Source: Pseudomonadota bacterium (GTDB lineage: Bacteria; Pseudomonadota; Gammaproteobacteria; Steroidobacterales; Steroidobacteraceae). Taken from it: a DNA stretch of 41,373 nucleotides. The position numbers and the translations under genes are program-made. The notes below the pieces were generated by a model. That model was not told the DNA's origin, did not search any database, and saw only the letters and a program-made list of their open reading frames with translations. Positions 8,351-16,106 of this stretch are shown piece by piece. The number at the start of each line of letters is the position of its first letter. Positions within the stretch are counted from its first letter, which is position 1. The stretch is taken from contig JAEWBG010000056.1 in assembly GCA_023391335.1 (NCBI GenBank), forward strand, positions 1 to 41,373. The letters are read 5' to 3'.

Positions 8351-9060
8351 GGCGATTGCAACCTGAACCGTTCACGACGCATGCGGGGGAATGCAGTACG
8401 CTTGCACGCATGGAATCGGGCACGGTCACCAATATGACGGGCGCACTGAAGCGTTCTGCCGGCGGCGCAACCGCCGCCGGTGGTGTCGCTGACATCGATG
8501 ATGACGCGCGACTGATGATGCGCTATCGCGATGGCGATCTTGCGTCATTCCGGACGCTGTATGAGCGTCACAAAGCTGGGTTGTATCGCTACTTGCAACG
8601 CACGCTTCGCAGTCGTGAGGCAGCGAACGATGTGTTTCAGGAAGTGTGGAGCAAAGTTATCGCGAGCAGGGTGAACTATGAGCCGCGAGCGCAATTCAAC
8701 ACATTCCTGTATCGCATCGCACACAACTGCGCTATGGATCATTTCCGGCGGTCAGCGCAGCAGCGAGAGTCGCAGATGCGCGATATCGACCAATTTGCCG
8801 AGGAGATCCCTTCAAGGCAGCCACGGCCGGACGAAGCAGTGTCGCACGCTGAAGTTCAAGGGCACCTGCGACGCGCGATCGATGCGCTTCCGGTTGAACA
8901 GCGCGACGTGTTCGTTCTGTACGAAGAATCGGGCTTGAGCGTGGAAGACATCGGACGCATTACGGGTGTCGCGATGGAAACGGCCAAGAGCCGCTTGCGA
9001 TATGCCATCGGTAAATTGCGCGCCGCGTTGCGGCTGCACGCAACAGGAGAAACGGCATGA
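8347..9060 (+). CDS. ECF-family RNA polymerase sigma factor
   Basis: Region 2 spans about residues 50-120 (RYRDGDLASFRTLYERH, REAANDVFQEVWSKV, FLYRIAHNCAMDHFRR). Region 4 spans about 175-228 (LPVEQRDVFVLYEESGLSVEDIGRITG, then AKSRLRYAIGKLR), which is the -35-binding helix-turn-helix. There is no region 1 or 3, as in all ECF sigmas. The frame is open from GTG 8347, which overlaps the VWA gene stop. The first 40 residues are low in complexity, and ATG 8410 (giving 216 residues) is an alternative start. The downstream gene begins at ATG 9057 with an ATGA overlap, typical of sigma/anti-sigma pairs. Confidence 0.92.
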   Translation: MRRLQPEPFTTHAGECSTLARMESGTVTNMTGALKRSAGGATAAGGVADIDDDARLMMRYRDGDLASFRTLYERHKAGLYRYLQRTLRSREAANDVFQEVWSKVIASRVNYEPRAQFNTFLYRIAHNCAMDHFRRSAQQRESQMRDIDQFAEEIPSRQPRPDEAVSHAEVQGHLRRAIDALPVEQRDVFVLYEESGLSVEDIGRITGVAMETAKSRLRYAIGKLRAALRLHATGETA

Positions 9061-9926
9061 ATACTCCTGATGACAAGCTGCTCGATGACTATTTGCGCGG
9101 CGACTCTGAGCTTTCTCGGCAGTATCGAGAGCTCCCAAGCGATGACGTGCCAGCCGAATTGGACAACGCCGTGCTCGATGAGGCGCGCAAGAGCATTGAA
9201 GAATCGGCGCGCACGCGGCGCTGGCGTAAATGGACGCCGCCATTTGCGTTGGCTGCATCGGCCGTGCTGGCGTTGTTGATTCTGTTTCGCTCCGGCGGCG
9301 AACGCGAAGTGCCTGCGACTGTGTCCATGCAGCAGGTTCAGCTCGAACCCGAAGCGCAGCCGCAGATCGCCGCGAGTGGTGCCGATACGTCTCGCGGTGT
9401 AAGTGGCAGTTCTGAGGCTGAGCCCGCGGCAGGGAACGTCGCAAACGAGCCTGCCATGGCACCGAAAGTTCGGGTTCCGGCGCCTCCGCCCGTTGTGGCT
9501 CCAGCGCCTTCTGTTGCTCCAAGCACCATTGCCCGCCCTGAATCCAGGGCACTTGCTAAACCGACTCGCGAAAAGATCGAGGAAGCCGTACCGAGTTCGC
9601 CCGCGATCGCGCAAACCGCCGCAATGGAAAGCGAACCGCCGGCTCGTGCCGATTCCGCACTCGATCGAGCTCAGGAAGGAACGTCGCCTGTCATCGCAAC
9701 GCCAAGTGCGCTGCGATCCGCTCCCGCAGAAGCGGAGTTCAAGAAGGCAGTCGGAGAAACCGATGCGACGCGAGTTGCCGAACGATGGTTGCGCGATATT
9801 CGCAAACTGCGTGCAGACGGTCGGATCGAAGATGCCGATCGGCAATGGCGCGAGTTTCGTAAACGTTTCCCGCAATACTTCGTTTCCGACAACGACACTG
9901 CGCGCCCGAAGCCCTCAGGCCATTAG
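9057..9926 (+). CDS. Putative membrane anti-sigma factor (no ZAS motif)
   Basis: The 289-residue product has a cytoplasmic N-terminus (1-59), acidic then basic (RTRRWRKW). One transmembrane helix follows at about 60-77 (PPFALAASAVLALLILF), then a long periplasmic segment rich in P, A and E, and a C-terminal helical region (AERWLRDIRKLRADGRI, then ADRQWREFRKRFP). Position and topology are those of an ECF anti-sigma factor, but it contains no cysteine at all, so the usual zinc HxxxCxxC anti-sigma motif is absent. Function is therefore inferred from context. Its stop codon overlaps by four bases the stop of the convergent histidine-kinase gene. Confidence 0.7.
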   Translation: MNTPDDKLLDDYLRGDSELSRQYRELPSDDVPAELDNAVLDEARKSIEESARTRRWRKWTPPFALAASAVLALLILFRSGGEREVPATVSMQQVQLEPEAQPQIAASGADTSRGVSGSSEAEPAAGNVANEPAMAPKVRVPAPPPVVAPAPSVAPSTIARPESRALAKPTREKIEEAVPSSPAIAQTAAMESEPPARADSALDRAQEGTSPVIATPSALRSAPAEAEFKKAVGETDATRVAERWLRDIRKLRADGRIEDADRQWREFRKRFPQYFVSDNDTARPKPSGH

Positions 9927-11329
9927 GCGGCGCCCGCGATTCTGGGCAGATAAATGTGGACATCCGTGCCTCGGCCGACTTCGCTGTCGATCGTTACTCG
10001 CCCGCCGGCACGCGCGACGATTTGATGGACGATGACGAGTCCCAGTCCCGTGCCGTGATCGCCCTTCGTGGTGAAGAATGGCGTAAAGGCACGCGCGCGT
10101 GTTTGCTCGTCCATGCCGACGCCCGTATCAGAAATTGTGATCGCCACATATGCAGCACTCGCGCCATCTTCCTCGACATGGCGTTCCTGTACGCGGATCG
10201 AAATTCGGCCGCCGGCAGGCATGGCATCGCGCGCGTTCAGGACGATGTTCAACAGCGTGCGTTCCAATTGCGATGGGTCCATGAACACGCGGCTGACTGG
10301 ATCGATGAATTGCATCGACAGTTCGATGGTCTCGCCGAGCAAGATTTTGAACATGTCGCGCATCTCGGCGAGCACGTTCTTTACGTCCAGCACACGCGGA
10401 AACATCGGTTCGTCTTGGCCGAATTCCATCACCTGTTTGCATAGCTGCTGGCCGCGATTCAGCGACTCGATGATGCGGCGGCAATATTGCTCGGCTTTGG
10501 TCGGCAGCGCTGGCGTGCGTTGAAGCAATTCTGCGAAGCCGAGTGCTGCGCTGACGATGCCGCGAAAGTCATGAGCGACGCCTGCCGCCATCCGGCCTAG
10601 CGCTTCCATGCGATGCAGTTCCATCAAGTGCTTGCGGTACTGGCGCAGAGCTGACTGTGCGTTTTGGCGCTCGTGCTCTTCGTAGATCCGCGCGACATTG
10701 TCCGCAACGCAGGCCGCAAAAGCGGCTTCGGTGTCGTCCCACGCTCGCGGTCCACCGACGTGTTCGTGGCATACGACGCCCACGACCTTGCCGCTCAAGT
10801 AGATCGGCGCATCGATCAGCGCCCCAATGCCGAGCGGCCGCAGATACGCCTCGCGCAATTCGCCGGTGGTGGTGGCTTCGAGTGCATCGTGCGCCGCGAT
10901 CGTGCGCTGCTGGCTCAGTGCGTCGAAATACGAGGGGAAGTCTCGGGATCGCAACACTGCGCCGTGGAAGATTTGGCGATCCGAAAGCTGTTGGAGATAT
11001 CGACAACGAAGCGCCTTGCCGCCGTCCACGAGAATCCAGGCCCCGACTCGCTCCACCTTGAGCGTGTCGCTCGCGATCTGTGCCACCTGACTCCACACGT
11101 CTGCGAGAGGGCGTTCCGTCGTCGCATGCAACTTGGCTAGCTCGAGCCGTGCGTTATCGAAGTCGCGAGACCACTGTTGCGTCATAGGCTCGTCCAAAGC
11201 ACTGTTGTCGTGTGCACTGAATCGCGCTGTCCAGGCGAGAATCTCGCCGGCGATTTGCTGAGCGCGTTCGACTCTACGCCCCGCGGGCTGTGCCAGCCAA
11301 TAGGCGGTAGCCGCGCGCGAGGGAGTCAT
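9923..11329 (-). CDS. Soluble GAF-domain sensor histidine kinase
   Basis: The 468-residue protein has no membrane segment. Residues 75-215 form a GAF sensor domain (VERVGAWILVDGG, then LGIGALIDAPIYLSGKVVGVVC). A coiled stretch (216-240) follows, then the DHp helix with H253 in AAGVAHDFRGI and a HATPase_c domain: N box NIVLNARDAMP (N365), G1 DTGVG (401-405) and G2 GTGLG (426-430). The H box has Arg where most of this subfamily (HDFNN) have Asn. It would sense a cytoplasmic ligand and phosphorylate a receiver. No response regulator is adjacent; the single-domain regulator at 5236 is the nearest candidate. The start is ATG 11329. Confidence 0.9.
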   Translation of the reverse strand: MTPSRAATAYWLAQPAGRRVERAQQIAGEILAWTARFSAHDNSALDEPMTQQWSRDFDNARLELAKLHATTERPLADVWSQVAQIASDTLKVERVGAWILVDGGKALRCRYLQQLSDRQIFHGAVLRSRDFPSYFDALSQQRTIAAHDALEATTTGELREAYLRPLGIGALIDAPIYLSGKVVGVVCHEHVGGPRAWDDTEAAFAACVADNVARIYEEHERQNAQSALRQYRKHLMELHRMEALGRMAAGVAHDFRGIVSAALGFAELLQRTPALPTKAEQYCRRIIESLNRGQQLCKQVMEFGQDEPMFPRVLDVKNVLAEMRDMFKILLGETIELSMQFIDPVSRVFMDPSQLERTLLNIVLNARDAMPAGGRISIRVQERHVEEDGASAAYVAITISDTGVGMDEQTRARAFTPFFTTKGDHGTGLGLVIVHQIVARAGGRVTIDSEVGRGTDVHIYLPRIAGAA

Positions 11330-11386
11330 CGCCGTTTTGCAGGCCGAAAGTTAAACTGAGCGTTGGACCAGATTTGGAGTGGCTGG

Positions 11387-11911
11387 ATGAAACGGTTGGA
11401 AGTGGGACTGGAGCGATTGTTGTTTGCGAGCCGCTGGGTGCTGGCTCCGGTGTACCTGGCAATGTCCCTGGCGCTGTTCGCGCTGGGCATCAAGTTTTTC
11501 ATCGAGCTGTACCACCTGCTGACGCATGTCGTCGCGATTGAAGAGGCCGATCTCGTCCTGAGGCTCTTGGCGCTGGTGGATTTGGTTCTGGTGGGCAGCC
11601 TGATGGTTATGGTGATGTTCTCGGGTTATGAGAACTTCGTGTCGCAGTTGGACGTCGAGGGAACCGATCGCAGTCTCGGCTGGCTCGGGAAACTCGATGC
11701 GAACAGCTTAAAACTCAAGGTGGCGGCGTCCATTGTCGCGATTTCGTCCATTCATCTGCTGCGGGTGTTTATGAATGCCAAGGAATACAGCGAGGCCGCA
11801 CTCAAGTGGTACGTGATCATCCATCTCACCTTCGTCGTCTCAGCGGTGCTGATGGGCGTCTTGGAACGCATCACTGCCGCCAGTCATGCAAGCCATAAGG
11901 GCGAGGTGTGA
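11387..11911 (+). CDS. UPF0114 / YqhA-family inner-membrane protein
   Basis: ATG 11387 is preferred because GGAG (11376-11379) is correctly spaced; the frame extends to TTG 11363. The 174-residue product has four predicted membrane helices, starting near 10-30, 48-78, 110-126 and 136-156. Typical family words are LERLLFASRWVLAPVYLAM, SGYENFVS, WLGKLDANSLKLKVAASIVAISSIHLLR and HLTFVVSAVLMG. The function of this widespread family is not established. It is divergent from the histidine-kinase gene and precedes an intergenic repeat. Confidence 0.9.
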   Translation: MKRLEVGLERLLFASRWVLAPVYLAMSLALFALGIKFFIELYHLLTHVVAIEEADLVLRLLALVDLVLVGSLMVMVMFSGYENFVSQLDVEGTDRSLGWLGKLDANSLKLKVAASIVAISSIHLLRVFMNAKEYSEAALKWYVIIHLTFVVSAVLMGVLERITAASHASHKGEV

Positions 11912-11920
11912 GGCGAAGAT

Positions 11921-12069
11921 CGGACGCAACACAAAGCGCGCAGAGATCCAAATTGAAGAATCAAAATACTGGTTTGCGACGCGCGGGGCAGGCACGATCT
12001 CGCAGTAACGTTAGTAGCGTTCTATCCGGCAACTCTACAGCGTCCTTTGCGTTCTTTGTGTTGCGTCCG
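11921..12069. repeat. CACAAAG-type inverted-repeat element
   Basis: The arms at 11921-11945 and 12045-12069 are 25-base inverted repeats matching at 22 positions; each holds the word CGGACGCAACACAAAG. The core is about 100 bases. The right arm is followed by CCGG..CCGCTCTT, the tail shared with the elements near 270 and 18.46 kb. It lies between the convergent YqhA-like gene and msrB, and could act as a bidirectional terminator-like hairpin. The interval 11912-12078 holds no gene. Confidence 0.75.
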
Positions 12070-12078
12070 GTTCCGCTC

Positions 12079-12573
12079 TTATGCAGTTGAGGCAGCAATG
12101 ACCTGCTGCGGTTCTTCTCCATCGGGGTAGAACTTCATCGAGACGGAGTTCAAGCAGTAGCGTTTGCGGGTCGGCGGCGGGCCATCATCGAACACGTGAC
12201 CCAGATGGGCATCGCAGCGCTGACAGCGGATTTCAACGCGGATCATGCCGTGGCTCTCATCGAGGATGTCGGCAACGTGATCCTTGTCGAAGGGCTCATA
12301 GAAGCTCGGCCAGCCGGTTCCCGATTCGAACTTGGCATTCGCCCGAAACAAAGGCAGACCGCACAGCCGGCATGCATACAAGCCGGCTTGCTTGTTGTTG
12401 AGCAGCGTTCCGCAGAAGGGGCGCTCGGTCCCTTGATTCAGGATTACATAGCGCTCTTCGGGCGTAAGCGACTTCGCCGCGGCTTCGCGCTCGGCCGCCG
12501 ATAGTTGGCGCAAGTCGTACCCGCTCTCGGAGCGAGCGGGCTTCGGAGCCATGCGAGCTTTCAGTGGATGCAT
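12079..12573 (-). CDS. msrB: Peptide-methionine (R)-S-oxide reductase MsrB
   Basis: MsrB reduces methionine-R-sulfoxide in proteins. The 164-residue product shows the SelR fold with four zinc cysteines (C68/C71 in ACRLCG, C117/C120 in RCQRC), SGTGWPSF (84-91) and the catalytic Cys140 in RYCLNSVSMKF. The usual resolving Cys of SGCGWPSF is Thr86 here. Instead Cys54 (ERPFCG) lies 32 residues upstream of Thr86, the spacing of the alternative recycling cysteine (Cys31) described for Xanthomonas MsrB. The gene follows trxA by 23 bases on the same strand, so its reductant is encoded next to it. ATG 12552 is a possible shorter start. There is no signal peptide, so it acts in the cytoplasm. Confidence 0.95.
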   Translation of the reverse strand: MHPLKARMAPKPARSESGYDLRQLSAAEREAAAKSLTPEERYVILNQGTERPFCGTLLNNKQAGLYACRLCGLPLFRANAKFESGTGWPSFYEPFDKDHVADILDESHGMIRVEIRCQRCDAHLGHVFDDGPPPTRKRYCLNSVSMKFYPDGEEPQQVIAASTA

Positions 12574-12596
12574 AGCGGTCTCTCTGATGGAAGTGT

Positions 12597-12932
12597 TTAG
12601 GCAGCGCCGGCCTTGGGTGCCGCGGCGTCCTGCAATGCCCGACGCAGCGTTTCCTCATTCTGCAAGCCGCGGAATTGCCGGACGAGTTCGCCGCCACGAA
12701 ATAGCAGCAACGTTGGGATCGACGAAATCCGGAATCGTTGCGCGAGATTCGCGTGATCGTCCACGTTGACCTTATAGAGGCGGTAATCATCGCCCGCCGT
12801 GCTTGCAAGCCGATCCAGGATCGGGAGCTGCACGCGGCACGGTCCGCACCACGGTGCCCAAAAATCCACGAGGACGGGCTTTTCGTCTTTGATGGCGGAT
12901 TCGAATGATGCGGTGTCGAGTTCGGTAATCAT
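12597..12932 (-). CDS. trxA: Thioredoxin
   Basis: The start is ATG 12932, preceded by AGAGGAG; an in-frame extension to 12974 lacks support. The 111-residue product is a single thioredoxin domain with active site WCGPC (28-32), the buried Asp (DFWAPW) and the cis-proline in SSIPT. Family length is normal, and there is no signal peptide. It reduces disulfides in the cytoplasm using thioredoxin reductase. The immediate downstream gene is msrB, a thioredoxin-dependent enzyme, so the pair forms a methionine-sulfoxide repair unit. Another thioredoxin elsewhere in the genome may be the main housekeeping copy. Confidence 0.93.
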   Translation of the reverse strand: MITELDTASFESAIKDEKPVLVDFWAPWCGPCRVQLPILDRLASTAGDDYRLYKVNVDDHANLAQRFRISSIPTLLLFRGGELVRQFRGLQNEETLRRALQDAAAPKAGAA

Positions 12933-13038
12933 GGCGCTCCTCTGGCCCAACTCAGGGGCGTATTGGCGAGTCATGATTTTGCCCCGGCGCGAGCATTTTC
13001 AATCCGCAGAATGCCTTCAATACACTCGCGAACTCTAG

Positions 13039-14601
13039 TCACGAATGTTCTTCGGTGCGCAGCCTGCTGTGGCGGTATCCATAGAGGGCATAAATCGCAA
13101 ATCCCAGAATGGTCCAGACAAGCAGCCGTTCCCAGGTGCCCTCGGGCAGGAATGCGGTCAGGCTCAAGCAGATCGCCGCACCCAGAACGCATGTGACCGG
13201 CGCGAATGGGACCCTAAAGGGACGCTCGACGTTGGGCTTGGTGTAGCGCAACACCAGCACACCGATGCACACGACAGTGAACGCGAACAGGATGCCGATC
13301 GAGATGAGCTCGCCGAGGATATTCAGTGGGAACAGTCCTGCAACGACGGCAGCAAAGATCACTGTCCACATCGTCGCGACGTGCGGCGTGCGATAAACCG
13401 GATGCACTTTGCTTACCGCCGGCGGCAGCAGGCCGTCATTGGCCATCGCTAGGAAAATACGCGGCTGACCGAGTAGCGACATGAGGATCACTGAAGTCAT
13501 GCCCGCGATCGCACCGAGCTTCACGAGATCTCCTAGCCACAACAATTCAGGATGAGCATCCAGGGCCACTGCGACGGGCGCCGCTGCATTGAGCTTGGGA
13601 TAGGGAACCATGCCGGTCATGACAGCCCCCATGCCGATGTACAGCACGGCCGAGATCAACAGTGCTCCCAAGATGCCGAGCGGCACCGTCCGTTGCGGGT
13701 TGCGTGCTTCGCGCGCAGTGGTCGAGGCCGCATCGAAGCCGATGTACGAGAAGAAGATGATGCCCGCGCCTTGCAAGACGCCGCTCCAGCCGAATTGGCC
13801 GAATTTGCCCGTGTTCGCCGGAATGTACGGGTGCCAGTTCGCCGTATCGATGAAGACGAGCCCGGCAAGGATGAACAGCACGATCACCGCAACTTTGATT
13901 ACGACCATGATCGAGTTTGCAGTAGACGACTCGCGCACCCCGACATAACACACCCAGCCCATCGCCCCGATGATCAGCATCGCTGGCAAGTTGATCAGCG
14001 CGCCGGTGAGTGCGACGTCGCCTTCCGCTGCCTTCAGCGACATCGAACGCACCATGGCGGCCGGCAGATCGATCCCAACGTTATGCAGGGCTGCGATCAT
14101 GGAGGCCGCGAGCGTTGGATCGCCCGCATGTGCTTTGCCAAACGGTGCATTGATGAGTGCAACGGGCAAGTGGACTCCCCACTCGTTGAGGATATTGACC
14201 ACGTATTCTGACCACCCGACTGCCACCGCGGATGCGGACATCATGTATTCGAGCGACAGGTTCCAGCCGATGAACCAAGCGACCGCTTCCCCGAGCGTCG
14301 CATATGAATACGTATATGCACTGCCGGAGACGGGGATCATGGCGGCGAACTCCGCGTAGCAGATGGCCGCAAACGCCGAGCCGATTGCCGCGATCAACAA
14401 AGCGAGCGTCAACGCCGGGCCCGCGTTTTCGGCAGCGACGATGCCAGTTTGGATGAAGATTCCCGTGCCGATCGTGGATCCGAGCCCGATCGCGATCAAA
14501 GCGGGAACTGTGAGGACGCGGTTGAGTTTTGGGGCCGACTCTAGTTCTTTGACGATCGACTCGACCGAGCGGACTGCGAACAGCCGTTTCAATACAGACA
14601 T
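13039..14601 (-). CDS. APC-superfamily amino acid permease (cationic amino acid transporter type)
   Basis: The 520-residue protein has about 12-14 membrane helices. Hallmarks are the first-helix motif AIGLGSTIGTGIFIQTG (37-53), GSAYTYSYATLGE in helix 3 and the helix 6 block FFSYIGFDAASTTAREARNPQRT, as in the CAT/YfnA group. The loop between helices 3 and 4 is enlarged (about residues 150-205), with a stretch of unusual A-rich composition. It would exchange or import an amino acid with H+; the substrate is not readable. It is divergent from the phosphatase-ARH gene, with 95 bases between starts. GAAGG upstream of ATG 14601 is a plausible ribosome-binding site. Confidence 0.92.
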   Translation of the reverse strand: MSVLKRLFAVRSVESIVKELESAPKLNRVLTVPALIAIGLGSTIGTGIFIQTGIVAAENAGPALTLALLIAAIGSAFAAICYAEFAAMIPVSGSAYTYSYATLGEAVAWFIGWNLSLEYMMSASAVAVGWSEYVVNILNEWGVHLPVALINAPFGKAHAGDPTLAASMIAALHNVGIDLPAAMVRSMSLKAAEGDVALTGALINLPAMLIIGAMGWVCYVGVRESSTANSIMVVIKVAVIVLFILAGLVFIDTANWHPYIPANTGKFGQFGWSGVLQGAGIIFFSYIGFDAASTTAREARNPQRTVPLGILGALLISAVLYIGMGAVMTGMVPYPKLNAAAPVAVALDAHPELLWLGDLVKLGAIAGMTSVILMSLLGQPRIFLAMANDGLLPPAVSKVHPVYRTPHVATMWTVIFAAVVAGLFPLNILGELISIGILFAFTVVCIGVLVLRYTKPNVERPFRVPFAPVTCVLGAAICLSLTAFLPEGTWERLLVWTILGFAIYALYGYRHSRLRTEEHS

Positions 14602-14696
14602 GATGCTTCGCGGCCTTCAATGGGCGTGCCAGTAAGCGCTGGCGTCGCGACTATCGCCGATCCGCGAGCTGGGTTCCACAGTGTTGGGCACGCGAC

Positions 14697-16103
14697 ATGT
14701 ATCATTCCGTACGCATGGACTTCGACTCGCCTGGGATATCGAAATTCCCGCCTACGCCAATCGCAAATAGCTACTGGGTGATTCCCGGGCGCTTGCTTGC
14801 GGGCGAGTATCCCGGGGCGAGTTCTCGCAGCGAGGCGATGACCAAATTGCAACGCTTGTTGGCTGCGGGGGTGACCAGTTTCCTCGACCTTACCGAAGAT
14901 CACGAGTTACCGGCATACGATCGACTGTTCATGGATTTGACTGAGCAACCGATCCGTCACCGCCGCGTTTCCATCACCGACCACAGCATTCCAGAGTCCG
15001 CCGCGCGCATGGGTCAGATTCTGGACGTGTTGCAAGAGGAACTCTCGGCAGGCCGCTGTGTATACGTTCATTGCCGCGCGGGCATTGGGCGCACCGGTAC
15101 GACCATCGCGTGCCATCTCATCCGCAGCGGTTTTTCGAACGAAGCGGCGTTGGAGCGCCTGCAGGTGCTGTGGAAAGCATGCGGCCGTTCGCTGCAGTGG
15201 CCATTCGTGCCTGAAACCCAGGAACAGATCGATTTTGTGCGCGAATGGCGCGACGCGAAGCTCGGCTCCGCGCTGCTTGCCGGTGGGCAACGCAAGGAAG
15301 GCTCGCTACTTGGACTTGCCGTTGCAGAAGCGGTCGCGTTGCGTGCGACCGAAGGTCCCGCGAGCGGTGCTGTCGTCCTCGGCGCGAATGCTGCGATGAC
15401 ATTGAGTGTGGCCGAGAGCTTGCTGAAACTCGGTCAGCACGATCCTCGCGATCAGCTGCAGCGCTATTTGGAATGGACTCGCAGCACGGCACCGGCACGC
15501 ATCCCGCCTGAATTGAAGCGCGCACTGGGAGCGTGGCAATGGTCGCGCAAGCCCAACGCAGGCTCGCACGATCCGCGCAATCTCGATCCGCACTCCTTGG
15601 CGAGAACGCTTGCCGTGGTGCTGTTTGCAGGAGAGAACGCGGATGAAGCCGTGCACTTGGCGCCGGAAGTCTCGCGTACCACGCAGCAGTCTCCTGTGGT
15701 TCTGGATCTATGCCGGTTCTGGAGTGCATTGCTGAGCGATGCAATGTCCGGTCACGATCGAGCGCACCTTTCGCAACTGCGCACCCCGGCGCTCACGAAA
15801 CTGCGCACGCGGAATCTAAAGCCCGCCGTGCGCGCGATACTCGACCACGCGACAGGTTCGATGGAGCTGACCGCGGACGCGGTGGGTGTAACGGTGTTCG
15901 CATTGCGAGCGTTTGGCGGCAGCGCCAACTTTCGTGGCGCGATTGAGCACGCACTCGAACATGCTCACCCTTCATCTACCGCGGTCGCACTGTGCGGTGC
16001 GCTCGCGGGTGCTCACTACGGTGTGGATGCATTGCCGCGCGAATGGAATTTCATGCTGGCAGAGCACGCGCAAATCGCAATGCTTGTAAGGCGATTCGGC
16101 TGA
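14697..16103 (+). CDS. Dual-specificity phosphatase fused to a degenerate ADP-ribosylglycohydrolase domain
   Basis: Residues 20-190 are a cysteine phosphatase of the dual-specificity type. The P-loop is HCRAGIGRT (125-133, nucleophile Cys126, Arg132), and Asp95 (TDHSIP) is the likely general acid. Residues 203-455 follow the ADP-ribosylglycohydrolase (ARH) pattern but lack its metal ligands. The family GLAVGDALG appears as GLAVAEAVA (206-214), the TDDT region as ANAAMT (230-235), and the D-x-D-T motif before GALAGAYYG as HPSST (424-428). The flanking words GALAGAHYG and ALPREW are intact. The C-terminal half is therefore probably a binding module without hydrolase activity. The next gene starts 3 bases after the stop. 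ATG 14715 is an alternative start. Confidence 0.85.
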   Translation: MYHSVRMDFDSPGISKFPPTPIANSYWVIPGRLLAGEYPGASSRSEAMTKLQRLLAAGVTSFLDLTEDHELPAYDRLFMDLTEQPIRHRRVSITDHSIPESAARMGQILDVLQEELSAGRCVYVHCRAGIGRTGTTIACHLIRSGFSNEAALERLQVLWKACGRSLQWPFVPETQEQIDFVREWRDAKLGSALLAGGQRKEGSLLGLAVAEAVALRATEGPASGAVVLGANAAMTLSVAESLLKLGQHDPRDQLQRYLEWTRSTAPARIPPELKRALGAWQWSRKPNAGSHDPRNLDPHSLARTLAVVLFAGENADEAVHLAPEVSRTTQQSPVVLDLCRFWSALLSDAMSGHDRAHLSQLRTPALTKLRTRNLKPAVRAILDHATGSMELTADAVGVTVFALRAFGGSANFRGAIEHALEHAHPSSTAVALCGALAGAHYGVDALPREWNFMLAEHAQIAMLVRRFG

Positions 16104-16106
16104 CGC

